Under the pieces are notes generated by a model. That model did no database searches. It saw only the letters and a list, made by a program, of their open reading frames with translations, and had not been told where the DNA came from. 64,000 bases of DNA, taken from the NCBI GenBank assembly GCA_017654935.2, contig CM065686.1, forward strand, positions 27,474,591-27,538,590, written 5' to 3'. Positions 21,254-34,552 of this stretch are shown here, piece after piece. The first letter of the stretch is position 1. The number at the start of each line of letters is the position of its first letter. Origin of the DNA: Phymorhynchus buccinoides (taxonomy: Eukaryota > Mollusca > Gastropoda > Neogastropoda > Raphitomidae). Position numbers and translations under genes: made by a program.

Positions 21254-21280
<27 letters not shown>
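20750..21280 (+). mobile_element. CR1/L2-like 3' end, no coding part
   Basis: It ends with ttgtaaagcgcgatgagccc, tatcgcgctataaaatac and (ATT)n, the usual 3' tail of L2-like elements and SINEs using it. The upstream part is AT-rich untranslated sequence; the left boundary is uncertain. Confidence 0.6.
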
Positions 21281-21284
<4 letters not shown>

Positions 21285-21566
21285 ACTGTAATTAGTTACA
21301 ACTAATATCCGTTTTCAAGCATAAGGTCAGGTTTGCAGCAAATCAACTCACTATAAAAATACCCATTATTATTATTATTATTATTATTAATTATACTGTA
21401 ATTAGTTACAACTAATATCCGTTTTCAAGTATAAGGTCAGGTTTGCAGCAAATCAACTCACTATAAAAATACCCATTATTATTATTATTATTATTATTAT
21501 TATACTGTAATTAGTTACAACTAAAATCCGTTTTCAAGTATAAGGTCAGGTTTGCAGCAAATCAAC
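21281..21566. repeat. Tandem repeat of about 110 bp, 2.6 copies
   Basis: Units start ttatactgtaattagttaca at 21281, 21391 and 21500. Each full unit ends with actataaaaatacccatt and an (ATT)n run, a piece of the preceding L2-like tail. Confidence 0.85.
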
Positions 21567-23078
21567 TCATTTGTTAGCTTTTGGTGTATGACGTTAGCGG
21601 TAAGGGGTATCGGGGGTCATAAACTTTATGATAAAGATATATCTATCCCTTTAAATTATCCCAAATTAAGCCTGAAAGTCAAAAATCAGACTAAAAACAT
21701 ACAACATATTTGATAAGGTTGAAAATTATATTAGTCACCACAACATAAAAATTAAATGAAAAAGTACCTGCTAGTGTTACTAAAAATAGCATATATCACT
21801 TTTCCCCCTATCGTGAATAAAAAAAAAGTTTTCTGATTGTTTTGAATGTTGGTACGCACGTAAATGGTTCTCATGTCTGGATAACATTGTCATGGAAAAT
21901 AAGGCATATGTTGCAAATTTCACGTTTTATGACAATGCATATATACGCAACATTTATTAAAATAAAAATACAATAATTATGTCATAAAATAAAAAAAGCA
22001 ATCAATTATTTTCAAAACGGCCGCAAACACTTCCAGGTAATTAGGTTTTACAACTGTGTACACAATCTTAAGAAAATATCTTTTATAGCTTTTCAATTAT
22101 CTGGTAAAAATGGCGAAAAAATACTCAATTTTTGCTAACTTTTTTTACGCGAACGGTTTTGGTGTAAATTTCCCCTTCCTCAATGCAAAATGGCATACAA
22201 TCCACGATAGAAAGAATAACGTATGGAATATCAAAAGAATATTTGAAATTATAAGCATTTTTGTACCAAAACTAATCAATATAACATCAAAAAGGAAAAA
22301 ACAATATTTTTGCTGTATTTTCGGTAGGTCTACCCCTAAATGAATTCCTCAACTCCTGGGGTTTGGCTTGTTCAAATTTTCATGATTATGTGTGCTGGAG
22401 ATGTTTATCTTTCATGCACTATAGTTTTTTACATAAAAAACGCAATTTCATTTTTCACTTGTTATGTCACAAAAGCGGCATACTTTGAATAGAACGTCTC
22501 TTAGATCAAAACGACAATCATATCGTTGAACAGCTGATAGATTCAGCTTTCTCTTTCTTTCACTTTCAAGATTTTTAGTGAAACAGAAGGTGTTCAAACT
22601 TGCTGAACAATGCAACGTATTGTTTTCGAAAGGAATGTTAACGGCCTTAACGGTTAAATTTCCGCTTAGAAATTTGACCGAAGAGAAGTCCGGAGCTTCT
22701 TCTTTCGTTTGACGTATGCGTCTAGATCTAGATCATCCATTGTGTAAAGCCATTTGCAGTCGAAACTAGTCGGTGAAATACGTCTTGCAACCACGACCAA
22801 AAAAACATCGCAAAATAGCAAATTTTACGTTCTGTTCACTCGCTTTCTTTCACTCGAAAAAATACATTTTACACACCAAAGTAAACAATCACATTCAGAA
22901 AAAGGCGAAAGATTGATCTTTATTTTGATACAACTTTAAGTCAGGTCAATGGAGACAAAGAACTATAAATCTTTTATTGAAAATGAGCAAAATTTGGGCC
23001 ATTTTGCAAAAATCCAACAGTAAATTCGGCTTCTTGGACCTAGCTACTATTAGGAGTGCGCGCGCGCGCGTGTGAGAA

Positions 23079-23110
<32 letters not shown>

Positions 23111-23160
23111 TGCATGCAAGTGTAGATACAGGTACTTCAAACACACATTTACTCGTAGGC
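21567..23160. other. AT-rich intron without recognised feature
   Basis: A long AT-rich stretch. The open frame at 22110-22343 has no recognisable domain and is probably chance. A short (GA)n-like tract is at about 23075-23110. Confidence 0.5.
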
Positions 23161-23167
23161 TACACTA

Positions 23168-23172
<5 letters not shown>

Positions 23173-23231
<59 letters not shown>
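23173..23231. repeat. (CT)n microsatellite
   Basis: About 29 CT units. Confidence 0.95.
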
Positions 23232-23236
<5 letters not shown>

Positions 23237-23616
23237 TTTTACGGTATTAATTTTTCTTCTATTTTGAATGTACATTCCAAATGATGTTGCAGTTGATTTA
23301 CAAACTCGCAGATACTATTTGATGCAAAATTACATATGTTTTGCTTATGTTTGTTGAAAGTTTAATGTATTAGTTAAAGATTATTGTTTTGATTTTTTTT
23401 CTTGCGCCCCTTCCCCTCTGGTCCCTTATAATAATAATAATAATAGTGAATCATTTATATAGCGCATTCCTCCACCAATGTGGAGCTCTATGCGCTTAAC
23501 AACAACAAAAATTAAAAGCAACAAATTCAACAACAAAACAAAATAATCGCTCACGCACATGCAAATAGGCATACACATACACACACACACACCCCACCCA
23601 CACATACACGCACGTA

Positions 23617-23724
<108 letters not shown>

Positions 23725-23796
23725 GTTACCATCGCCACCACTCACCCCACCCAAAAAAACAATACAAAATACAATCAGTTGAACAAAGCATCAACA

Positions 23797-23908
<112 letters not shown>

Positions 23909-24007
23909 GCAACAAAGCTGACGTACACATTGCAGTCAACACACAGTGAAACTAATATGGGGGGAGGGGAGTGTGTGTGTGAGAATAGAGTCCAGAAGTA
24001 ATGTGGC

Positions 24008-25198
24008 CTAAAGGTTGTGATGTAGCTTGAACAGGTGGGTCTTGAGAGCTGATTTGAAACATTGCAAGGACTGGATATGGCGGATTTCGCGTGGTAAGGA
24101 GTTCCAAACTGATGGGGCCGAAAAGGAAAAGGAGCGCTCACCAAACATTTTTGTTCGTGTACTAGGAACACAGAGAATTTTGGAATCTGAAGATGACCGC
24201 AATTGCCTTGATGGAGTATAGACAGAAAGCATGTCAGAAATGTAGCTAGGGGCATTTCCAGAGAAATAAGAATGACATAGAGTGGAAATTTTGTAGTCAA
24301 TACGTGCTTTGATGGAAAGCCAATGAAGGGATATCAGGAGTGGTTGAACATGATGATACTTAGAGACCTTGAGGACAAGTCTGGCAGCAGAGTTCTGGAC
24401 TTTTTGAAGCTTGTCAATGAGGTGTTGGGGGCAGCCATACAAGAGTGAATTACAATAATCTAGTTTAGAGAGAACAAAAGCGCAGACTAGTATTTTAGTA
24501 GTATCTATAGACAGGAGATGGCGAATCGTACCAATGCGACGCAGCTCACAGTATGCTGACCGACAGATAGTTTGAACTTGTGAGTCAACACTCATATCTT
24601 GAGAGATGTGGAAGCCAAGATTTCTAGCAGAAGGAGAAAAAGGTATTTGAGTGTCACAGACAGAGATGGAATCAGGCTTTGGGTACGAAAGTTTTCTAGA
24701 TGGAGAGTGGATGAACAAGGCCTCCGTTTTGTCATCATTCAGCTTCAGTTTGTTTTGTAGCATCCATGATTTGATGTTGCGAATGCAGAATTCAAGTGAA
24801 GATATAGAAGGAAGAATGGTAGATGGGGATACAGGCTTGTGGAGTTGTGTATCATCAGCAAAAGACTGAGAATCAACTGAATGAGAAGTGATCAACTCGG
24901 ACAGGGGTTTAGTGTACATGATGAAGAGGACTGGTCCAAGTACTGAGCCTTGAGGAACCCCACATGTGAGGCCAACCATTGCAGAAGATGAGTCATTGAT
25001 GGAGACAGACTGAGTTCGACCAGAAAGGTAAGACGAGAACCATGACAGAGCAGTGCTTGATATTCCATAGGTGATTTGAAGCCTCTTAAGGAGTATATGG
25101 TGGTCAATAGTATCAAAAGCAGCTGAAAGATCCAAAAGAGTTAATATCGATGCGTCACCAGAGTCAAGAGCTAAGAGAATGTCATTAGTTACTTTCAA
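24008..25198 (-). CDS. Reverse transcriptase, C-terminal 396 residues, open
   Basis: An uninterrupted frame with DLSAAFDTIDHHILLKRL, GVPQGSVLGPVLF, the catalytic FADDTQL, NKLKLNDDKTEALF, KLDYCNSLLYG and the C-terminal LQCFKSALKTHLFKL. The motif order is that of CR1/L2 reverse transcriptases (fingers, palm, thumb, C-terminal LKTHLF). The upstream fingers and endonuclease are missing, so this is a dead copy. The lack of stops over 396 codons indicates a recent insertion. The frame's first Met is internal to the ancestral protein. Confidence 0.85.
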   Translation of the reverse strand: MKVTNDILLALDSGDASILTLLDLSAAFDTIDHHILLKRLQITYGISSTALSWFSSYLSGRTQSVSINDSSSAMVGLTCGVPQGSVLGPVLFIMYTKPLSELITSHSVDSQSFADDTQLHKPVSPSTILPSISSLEFCIRNIKSWMLQNKLKLNDDKTEALFIHSPSRKLSYPKPDSISVCDTQIPFSPSARNLGFHISQDMSVDSQVQTICRSAYCELRRIGTIRHLLSIDTTKILVCAFVLSKLDYCNSLLYGCPQHLIDKLQKVQNSAARLVLKVSKYHHVQPLLISLHWLSIKARIDYKISTLCHSYFSGNAPSYISDMLSVYTPSRQLRSSSDSKILCVPSTRTKMFGERSFSFSAPSVWNSLPREIRHIQSLQCFKSALKTHLFKLHHNL

Positions 25199-25249
25199 CA
25201 GTGCCGTTTATGACACGGGCAGCGGCCTATTCATTAAAATGGTTCGTTC

Positions 25250-25284
25250 GTTCTCTCTCTCTCTCTCCATCTCTATCTGTCTAT

Positions 25285-25358
<74 letters not shown>

Positions 25359-25590
25359 GCACTCAAACACACATGCAAAACATGTATGTTTACATGGGCG
25401 AATACATGCACGCAAATACTGTACACACAAACAAATGCAAACGCAATTCATACATACACACATGCACATAGATATTCTCACACGCACACATGTGTGTGTC
25501 CGCGTATGCACATGCACACGCACGTGCACACGTACACACATAGGCACGCAAGCGCACACACACACACACACACACGGGTGCGCGCGCACA
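25250..25590. repeat. (CT)n and CA-rich compound microsatellite
   Basis: (CT)n at about 25287-25355, then CACA/CATA/CACG-rich sequence to 25590. The gttcgttcgtt lead-in (about 25242) also precedes CT tracts near 8534 and 29702. Confidence 0.9.
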
Positions 25591-25599
25591 CAGGCACAA

Positions 25600-26330
25600 G
25601 CATACAGTCTTAGAAATTTCTAGACAACCTGTCCTTTTGAATGTCAATTTGTCATAATAAAATTATGTTTGTGAAACAGAAAAATATAAGAATCATGTTT
25701 CAGGGTCTTTCTTTCAATTGTTTCTTCATTCCAGAAGCTATTTTGCATTATAGAATACAATTCAAGCATCGTAACACAGACTATATAGTTTCATAGTCGG
25801 TGATCGTAACAGAACGGAACTGGAGAGGGAGGGGGTGGAGAGGCGAGGGGGAGGGTGGTGGTGCGAGAGTTGAAACAGATGGTCACATTACGAAGTAACA
25901 GGCCCATAGAGAGAAGAGAGAGGTTAAAAAAAAAGTTAAATGGTAGGAACTGTGGTTTGTTAACCTCAGCATTGCCATTTTGCAAACAAAAGGACGAAAT
26001 GCAATAATTCATTTTAGCATAGTCAAATGCCCTTCAGCAGACACCCTAAATGACTGGCATAACATGTCCACAACATTGCCAAAGCAGGGTGCCAAGCAAC
26101 CTTGTCTGAGACTTGCCGTGTGCAATGCCACTAGAGAGAGTCGTGAAGGACAGGCAGCCAAGCCACAGTTACAGTTAATGTCATGTGTGAGCCCCCTGTT
26201 TCATCATCAATCACAACAACATGGACTCTAAGAGCACCATAATCATGGTGGTGACTCCCAGCCAGATAATTCGGACAACTATAATCGACTCAAATTGAAA
26301 CTGTTCAACGCAACATATCTGATCGCGACT
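25600..26330. other. Intron sequence without recognised feature
   Basis: No gene or mobile element recognised. A purine-rich patch lies at about 25815-25870. Confidence 0.5.
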
Positions 26331-28440
26331 GTTTACACCTATTCCACTTGGCCCTCCTTTTATTACCTGACACACCTGGTAATACCTGCTCATCTTGACA
26401 TGCTTGTAAATACCTGACACACCTGTTCAGTCTAGCACACATTTCAATACCCGACACACCTACACAACATGAAACGCCTGTTACTATCTAACATATGTGT
26501 ACCTGACAATTGATGAGAACTGAAACACCTATTCAACCTAATATGACTGTTAAACTTGGCATACCTGTCAATACCTGACACACATGTGATTGATAACGAC
26601 ACACCTGTTGATGCCTGAACCATCTATCCAACATGACACGCCTGTTAGTACTTGACACATCTATCCAGCCTGACACACCTGTTGATGCCTGAACCATCTA
26701 CCCAGCCTGACACGCCTGTTGATACCTGACACATCTATCCAGACTGACAAGCCTGTTGTTACTTGACACATCTATACAACCTGAAGCACCTGTTAATACC
26801 TGCCATAAGCATGTTAACATTTCACACATCTACTTCACTTTTACACAATCTTTAGTTGATACATTTGTTATCAGGCTCACCTTTCAACCTGTTTACACCT
26901 GTCATGCAAATGTTAACATTTGGCATATCTGTTTAACCTGACGCATTCAAATCGATATGTATGCTCAAACTGAGGCATATGTTAACACATGACACATTCT
27001 TAAACTGATTCACCATTAGCACCTGTTCATTCTGGCACACAGTTTAGCACCCAATATTTTGTTAAACCTAGCACAACTATCCCTTGACACATTGTAACGT
27101 CGTTTTTTTATCTGGCGACTGTTCAACCTCAAACACATGTTTACACCAGAGACATCTGATTGTTTTAATGTCATGACACACCTGTTGACACCTTATCTAC
27201 CTGTTATTACCTAACATTCCTTTTCATGCCTTTTCAACTGACACTTCATTTCACATACATTGTACTGAGACACGTGTTCCACCTGACACCTGTTAAAAAG
27301 TGACACACCTTTTCACACCTGTAACACTTGCTAACCGGCTCGTTTGACATACAATTTCACACACGTGAAGCCTGACTCACCTCTCCAACTGACACACCTT
27401 TTTACATGTATTCGACCTGATACACCTGTTTAACTGACACACCTGTACAAATATCATACTATTTCACACCAGTTCAACTGACACACCTAACCAATGGACA
27501 TACATGTTTCACTGTACAACAGTACAGTAATGTTCCACTGACATAGCCATTCAAGTGACATGCATATACCACTGACACACCAGTTGGAATATAATCAACT
27601 ACCACACCTGTTCAACCTGGCACACCTGAGTACCTGACACACCTGTCTAACTGGTAAATCAGTATACAACTCTTAAATTGGCATGCTACTTCGTTTTTAC
27701 ACCATTATACATTGGTTTATGTGGTTACTCTTGTTCACCTGGACATACCTGTTCTTACCTGTTCAACCTGGCACACCTGAGTACCTGACACACCTGTCCA
27801 ACTGGTAAATCAGTATACAACTCTTAAATTGGCATGCTACTTTGTTTTTACACCATTATACATTGGTTTATGCGGTTACTCTTGTTCACCTTGACATACC
27901 TGTTCAACCTGGCACACCTGAGTACCTGACACACCTGTCTAACTGGTAAATCATTCTACAACTCTTAAATTGTCATGCTACTTCGTTTTACACCATTATA
28001 CATTGGTTTATGTGGTTACTCTTGTTCACCTGGACATACCTGTTCTTACCTGTTCTTACCTGTCACACCTGTGTTTTACCTTTGTCAGGAATTTGGTTTA
28101 TACTATTGTGTGTTTCCATAACAATATTAAAACTTTGTAGGGGTGGTGGAGGTGCTGTTACTTTATCATTGTCCCCAAATAGTATCAACAGCAGACTTAC
28201 TATGGCGTGCTTACCACATGAATTACAGTTTGGGTTGCTACCTGGATTACACCTGAATTTCGACACGAATGCTTCATTATTGGGTTATTCCGAGTTATGT
28301 GTTCCTGGATGTCAGTTGAACAGAAAAGACATTCCGTTCAAGATTTTTATTGCATCAGCACAGACACTAAACCATACACTACCTGATTTTTCACCTGATC
28401 AGCACCTGTATAGCAGGTTGGAGGGTAACTACACCTGAAG
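26331..28440. repeat. Degenerate CACACCTGTT-type repeat tract
   Basis: About 2.1 kb built from variants of tgacacacctgtt(c)aacc at irregular spacing. I count about 27 CACCTG hexamers in this orientation, where about one would be expected by chance on both strands. It includes a more regular tandem block at 27611-28060. Confidence 0.82.
27611..28060. repeat. Tandem repeat of about 141-151 bp, three copies
   Basis: Units start ttcaacctggcacacctgag at 27611, 27762 and 27903. Each contains accattatacattggtttat and ends cttgttcacctggacatacc or a close variant. Confidence 0.88.
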
Positions 28441-28764
28441 CACCAGCACACAGGTCACGTGCTTATTTGTTTATTTCTTTCAAACTTTCATTCAACATGC
28501 TGTGTTCAAATGTCAACACAGACTTCAATAAACGTAAGGGCATCAGGCAACCAGTTATTTTAGTTTATCCTCTCTGTTAATTCACCAGCCACACTATATT
28601 GCATGTGGCAGAATTGCACCAGGGTAAGTGTTAAGTTACTATCTGTATTGTTTTGCTCAGTATGTTGAAAACACTGATTCGATCTGAAAAGTTGTTATAA
28701 ATCACAGAATAAATGAAAATGTTAAAGAACACCTTTCAAAACCAGGCATACAGTTTAATTCTAA

Positions 28765-28808
28765 AGAAAGGCACTATAAAAATACTATGTGTTATTATTA
28801 TTATTAAT
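28765..28808 (+). repeat. Possible CR1/L2-type 3' tail
   Basis: aaaggcactataaaaatact followed by (ATT)n resembles the end of L2-like elements. The body of the element is not recognisable. Confidence 0.4.
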
Positions 28809-28917
28809 ATATTCATCGAAACCTTGAAAGATACCTGCATTGTATTTTTTTTTAGTAAAACATTTATGTCACGAATCAGCAATGCAAATATCGATCACGG
28901 TAAGGGACGCTAGTAAT

Positions 28918-30120
<1,203 letters not shown>

Positions 30121-30128
30121 CTAGTAAT

Positions 30129-32426
30129 AGCCACACATTATAATACCTTGGTCTTTGTTTTACTATTTGAAGGAGATGAGAATAGGAGTTAACACTGGTA
30201 ATGACAACCGCCTTGAAAATGTGACCTGAGAATTTAAACGTAAGGTTTAGTTTGCAACATTTTATAGCATTTTAACCCTACGTCATTTCATTAGACCTTT
30301 TGTTCAACTAAGCCAGCAAATAAATTACGAGAATAGGTGATGTGAAAGTGAACTGTAAACTCCAATGTTAGTTTTTAGACAACACTGAAATCGAAGCCAA
30401 GAATAAATATGCAATGAAAAAAAAAAAAATCAACAGCGGTAACATAAACAATAAAAGAATGACGCCAATGCCCTGGGGTGTGGTAACATTTTTTGCTCTT
30501 CCCGTGCAATTCAGCCCATTGTGTGACCAGATGGTATGTGCTCTTACCTCATTCATAAGTCCACTTTAGGCACTTTATTTATACCCATATCCGAATGGAT
30601 GTCTATTCATATAACAGTGGATTCAAGGGCACAAATGTTGTTCACTACGGTCTTTTACTGTCCTGTCAGTTACCCAAGTGTCCTGTCAGCTACGTTGTAA
30701 TTGATTCATTATCTTCCTTCCAAGTCTTATTATTTAAGTCATCTATGGCACCAACCGTCTTGGTCTGCCCAAATAAAAAGGACAGAGGAACAAACCAAAA
30801 GCTTCTATTGTGTTATGAATAGTTGTGACACTTCCAGACAAGACTAGTTTTAAACAAGACAAGTTCACAAGGATGAAAATTGCTTACTTCAAATTATGTT
30901 TATGCGCGAAAGGTAAGATGCCGTCAAAATTCCTCTTTCCTGCTACAAATATTCCTCTTTGGTCTGTTAGGGGGTTGGCAGGTCTGCGTTTCTCTCTCTT
31001 TACTGCTTTTTTTCTTTCCCCTTCGCGTTTTAATCGCTTATTTTAGTTTGATGACATGGGATGTTTTAGGGTGGGGAAAGATGTCAGTTTGCCTACGTTT
31101 TAGGTCATAAAAGGTTTTAAAATAAACCGAAATAATGCTGTTGTTTTACAACGGTCTTGCTGTTTTTATTTATTCTAATCTCACTTGATATTATTTATTA
31201 AGCTAAACTTACCATGACAATAAAATTAGAATTGGAACAAGATATTTAAAGTCTGTTTTCTGTATATTTTTAAGTAATGTTAGCTCTATTTTTTAAAACC
31301 AAATTTCAATTATGCAAAGCATCCACTGTATCTTTCCTCAACAACCATTTGATCTGGCAAAACTGATAACTGCAATGGGCGCAATCGAGTATAGGGGTAA
31401 TTAAAATATATGCAATTGAGATGCACCGCTGGTGATATCAGCTTGAAAGTAAGGCACCATATAGGTAAAGGTAAAATGTTTAGTGGGGGTCCAGCCATTA
31501 ATCTCTTATCAGTCCCTTTTACTTCCAACTTCAATTTAGTCCAACTATGACAGGAACACTTTTTAAGAGATATCCTAATGAAAAACAAACAAACAGAGAG
31601 AAAAAAGTAAATATCCAAAGCAGTCTCCATTTTTTGGTACACTTTTTGACAATAATCGGGTACCATAGTTAGTAAGTGAGCATGCAGGGACGGTCAACAC
31701 CCAAGTCATGGGACCTGTGTTATCTATCCTCCCTCTCCCTCTCTTCCCCCCTCCCCCCTCCACTTGTTGGTCAGTTCTGTCAGCAGCCAAATCACGCAGC
31801 TAAGTCGTGAAGTGCTTGGACCAGATTTGCCCATCATGACAAGGGCAAGTCTTGCCTCCTTTAAGGAGGGATTTTTCCAAACAGGTGACTACCAGAATTG
31901 ACCAAAGGCACTTGGTCAGTTCTTGTGATCAGTGAAATCGTGGATTGGAGTCAATTTTGCTATGCCAGAAGTGGCTGTCACGCAACGATCAGTTTTCTGA
32001 TAGCCCGAGATTGAATTTATTAATACACCATTGAATAATGGCCAAATGCAAAATAAACTTCATGGACATGAAAATGTATATAATCTTGAGTGTGTCTGTG
32101 TTAAAATCTCAAAATGTGAAATTTTGGCCGGTGGGCAGTTCTGGAAGGTACCCCTCGATATAATGTCTATAATTATGTTCTGCATGTGTTTTGCTTGCGC
32201 GCGAGTGTGTGTGCGCGTGCTTATGTGTGTGATTGTGTGCATGTATGTTATGTGCTTTTTATTCGTTTTTAATTTTCTAGTGATTTTGTATAGAGCTTAA
32301 AGGTATGCACTATAGAAATCTTCTTAATAAATAAATAGCCAAGCATTGCAGAAGCACACACAATACATGCACATTTCAATCTCATCGATCTTACAGACAA
32401 TAGTGCTTTAGTGTTCTCTCTTTTAG
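30129..32426. other. Intron sequence, mostly unrecognised
   Basis: No coding exon or full mobile element seen. A possible CR1/L2- or SINE-type tail (tatgcactatagaaatcttc followed by taataaata) lies at about 32302-32335, preceded by a TG-rich stretch (32195-32255). Confidence 0.5.
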
Positions 32427-32576
32427 CTGCCTTTGGATACCACAGCCATCAGTGACTGCATCAGCGAAAAGTATGGGGTGAAGACGGTCAACGCATCTTT
32501 CCTGTCTCAGATCGGCTTGAACCGCAACAACCAGACCTTTTGCAGCGCTGATCAGCCCACAGCATACTTTGTTGAG
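32427..32576 (+). CDS. Adenylate cyclase exon 5 of 7 (extracellular loop)
   Basis: Acceptor ctcttttag, donor gtaact; 50 codons in phase 0. It encodes LPLDTTAISDCISEKYGVKT and then VNASFLSQIGLNRNNQTFCS to YFVE. The segment is polar and carries two N-glycosylation sequons (NAS and NQT) and two cysteines. This is what the large extracellular loop between the third and fourth helices of this membrane domain carries in known cyclases, where it is glycosylated. The preceding intron (17 kb) is mostly mobile elements and simple repeats. Confidence 0.86.
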
Positions 32577-33043
32577 GTAACTGTATTATTAAAGAGCGTT
32601 GTGTTCTACAGCCTAAAAGGCAATACATTTTTTGGGTTTTGTTGTTGCTAAGATCCCTATGCCTTATAATGTTAATTGCGATTACAAATTCACGTTTTTT
32701 TGTTGAATGTGGAGGGTGCACCTCATAGTCTGTAAAATATGGTACTTTCTTATGCGTACCAGAAACAAATACATGGATAATTGGATCAAGATTGCTCAAT
32801 TTGAATTTTGGGCACAGTGTGGACTTGCAGACTGTGGGTTGACAATGTGCCGGAACAGGCAAGAAAAACAAATATATGTGAGTTTAGTTAGGTGATACCC
32901 AGAAAAGTGGCTTTCAACTTGGGCAGTTGATGAATGGATGGAAAGCATTATGAGATATTTCCTGGCTGACCTTGGTGTTTCATCCCTTTATTATGATGCA
33001 TAACACTGTACAACATTGATAATGCTGTGGAACATTGTTGCAG

Positions 33044-33219
33044 TACGGCATGCTGTGTGTTCTGCTGTCCATGATGGGCACCGCAGTGTTCCTGCACACC
33101 TCCAGCATGGTGAAGATGGTGCTGCTCCTTTTCCTCACCCTGGTCTTCACCCTCCTCACCCAGATCACCTACCTGCCCCTCCTCACCAACCACGACATAC
33201 TGCTTCTGGCTGATAATGG
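33044..33219 (+). CDS. Adenylate cyclase exon 6 of 7 (fourth and fifth helices)
   Basis: Acceptor acattgttgcag, donor gtaagg. It begins in phase 0 with YGMLCVLLSMMGTAVFLHTS (fourth helix), followed by MVKMVLLLFLTLVFTLLTQI (fifth helix) and TYLPLLTNHDILLLADNG. It ends after two bases of the last codon, as required by exon 7. The pattern matches the corresponding part of types 5/6, including LL-x-DN near the end. The next intron runs 25.2 kb to exon 7 and holds the DIRS/Gypsy cluster. Confidence 0.88.
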
Positions 33220-33699
33220 GTAAGGGCCGTGCACACATTAGATGTGAACATGCCATGCGCATATATATATCCATAAATAAGTAAAAGAAAAATATGCACA
33301 TGCGTCTCCACGCGAAAACGCATGTACTTATCCCATCCACATATTTTCTGTCTGAGGCCCAAATGGGTAAAAACGCACAATCTATTCTAACCATACTGAC
33401 CAGGCATACTGACCAACACTCAAAACAATAGCAGAAACATCTTAAGTTGGAAACCAATGCCCAAGCAACATAAAAATGAAAGTAGCAAAGGGACCGCAGC
33501 TCCCCTTACCGGAAGCGAAAGGGGAGTAAGGGGACCTGTCAGCGTCACTTTTTCATTTTCCACTAATGCCCCAACAGCACACCTATATTGGTCCGATATT
33601 GGTACAATCTATTCTACTATATTAGCCCGTTATAGGCTCCGATATTGGTCCTATATCGATTTTGCACCATAAAATCCTGTATAGCCAATATTGGAAATA

Positions 33700-34205
33700 A
33701 GCCAGATCCTATCAGGTTCCAATATTGGCTTTATATATGCTATGTTGGCAATTGGCTGGAACCTGACAGGTTCTAATGTTAATAGGATATATGCTATGTT
33801 GGCAATATTGGTAGATGGCTGGATCCTGGCAGGTTCTAATGTTGGTAGGATATATGGTATGTTGGCAATTGGCCGGATCCTGGCAGGTTCTAATGTTGGT
33901 AGGATATATGCTTTGTTGGCAATATTGGTAGATGGCTGGATCCTGGCAGGTTCCAGTGTTGGATCTGCATATGCTATGTTGGCAATATTGGTAGATGGCT
34001 GGATCCTGGCAGGTTCCAGTGTTGGATCTGCATATGCTATGTTGGCAATATTGGTAAATGGCTGGATCCTGGCATGTTCCAATGTTGGATATGTATATGC
34101 TATGTTGGTAATATTGGTAGATGACTGGATCTTGGCAGGTTCCAGTGTTGGATCTTTATATGCTATGTTGGCTATGTCAGCACATATCCTGATCCTGGCA
34201 GGTTC
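33700..34205. repeat. Minisatellite with 63- and 54-bp units, about eight copies
   Basis: Units contain tatgctatgttggcaatatt, ggtagatggctggatcctgg and caggttc(c/t)a. Full units are 63 bp and shorter ones 54 bp, both multiples of three. The array is therefore open in one plus-strand frame (33691-34245) and one minus-strand frame (34082-33651). I regard both open frames as consequences of the repeat, not genes. Confidence 0.88.
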
Positions 34206-34289
34206 AAAAGAAATGCATCATGATTCATGCATTGTGGGGAAATGAGAGAGGGAGAGAGAGAGAGAACGAACGAACTAACGAAACTTTTT

Positions 34290-34495
34290 TTTATTGAGGG
34301 ACAAAGAGTAATCACACAATGGGCTTTTTTACATCTTGCCCTCAAACAAACATGCAAGAAAATCAATATATTCAACACAAAAATAATGAAGCATGCTAAA
34401 ATAATCATCGAACAATTATCCATGAAGAAGAAAAAATAGATGCGACAACAAAACCGTCGGTCTCTCCCCTCCCCCTCCCCCCTCTCTCACACACA

Positions 34496-34552
<57 letters not shown>

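Noticed and set aside
22110..22343. Possible small gene of 77 codons
   Set aside because: AT-rich, no domain, and no supporting splice or repeat context.
26331..28440. CRISPR-like array of short repeats
   Set aside because: Units are degenerate and irregularly spaced, and the context is a eukaryotic intron.
33691..34245. 184-codon repeat protein
   Set aside because: It is explained by minisatellite units whose lengths are multiples of three. There is no start context, no splice signals and no homology I recognise. Kept only as a finding.
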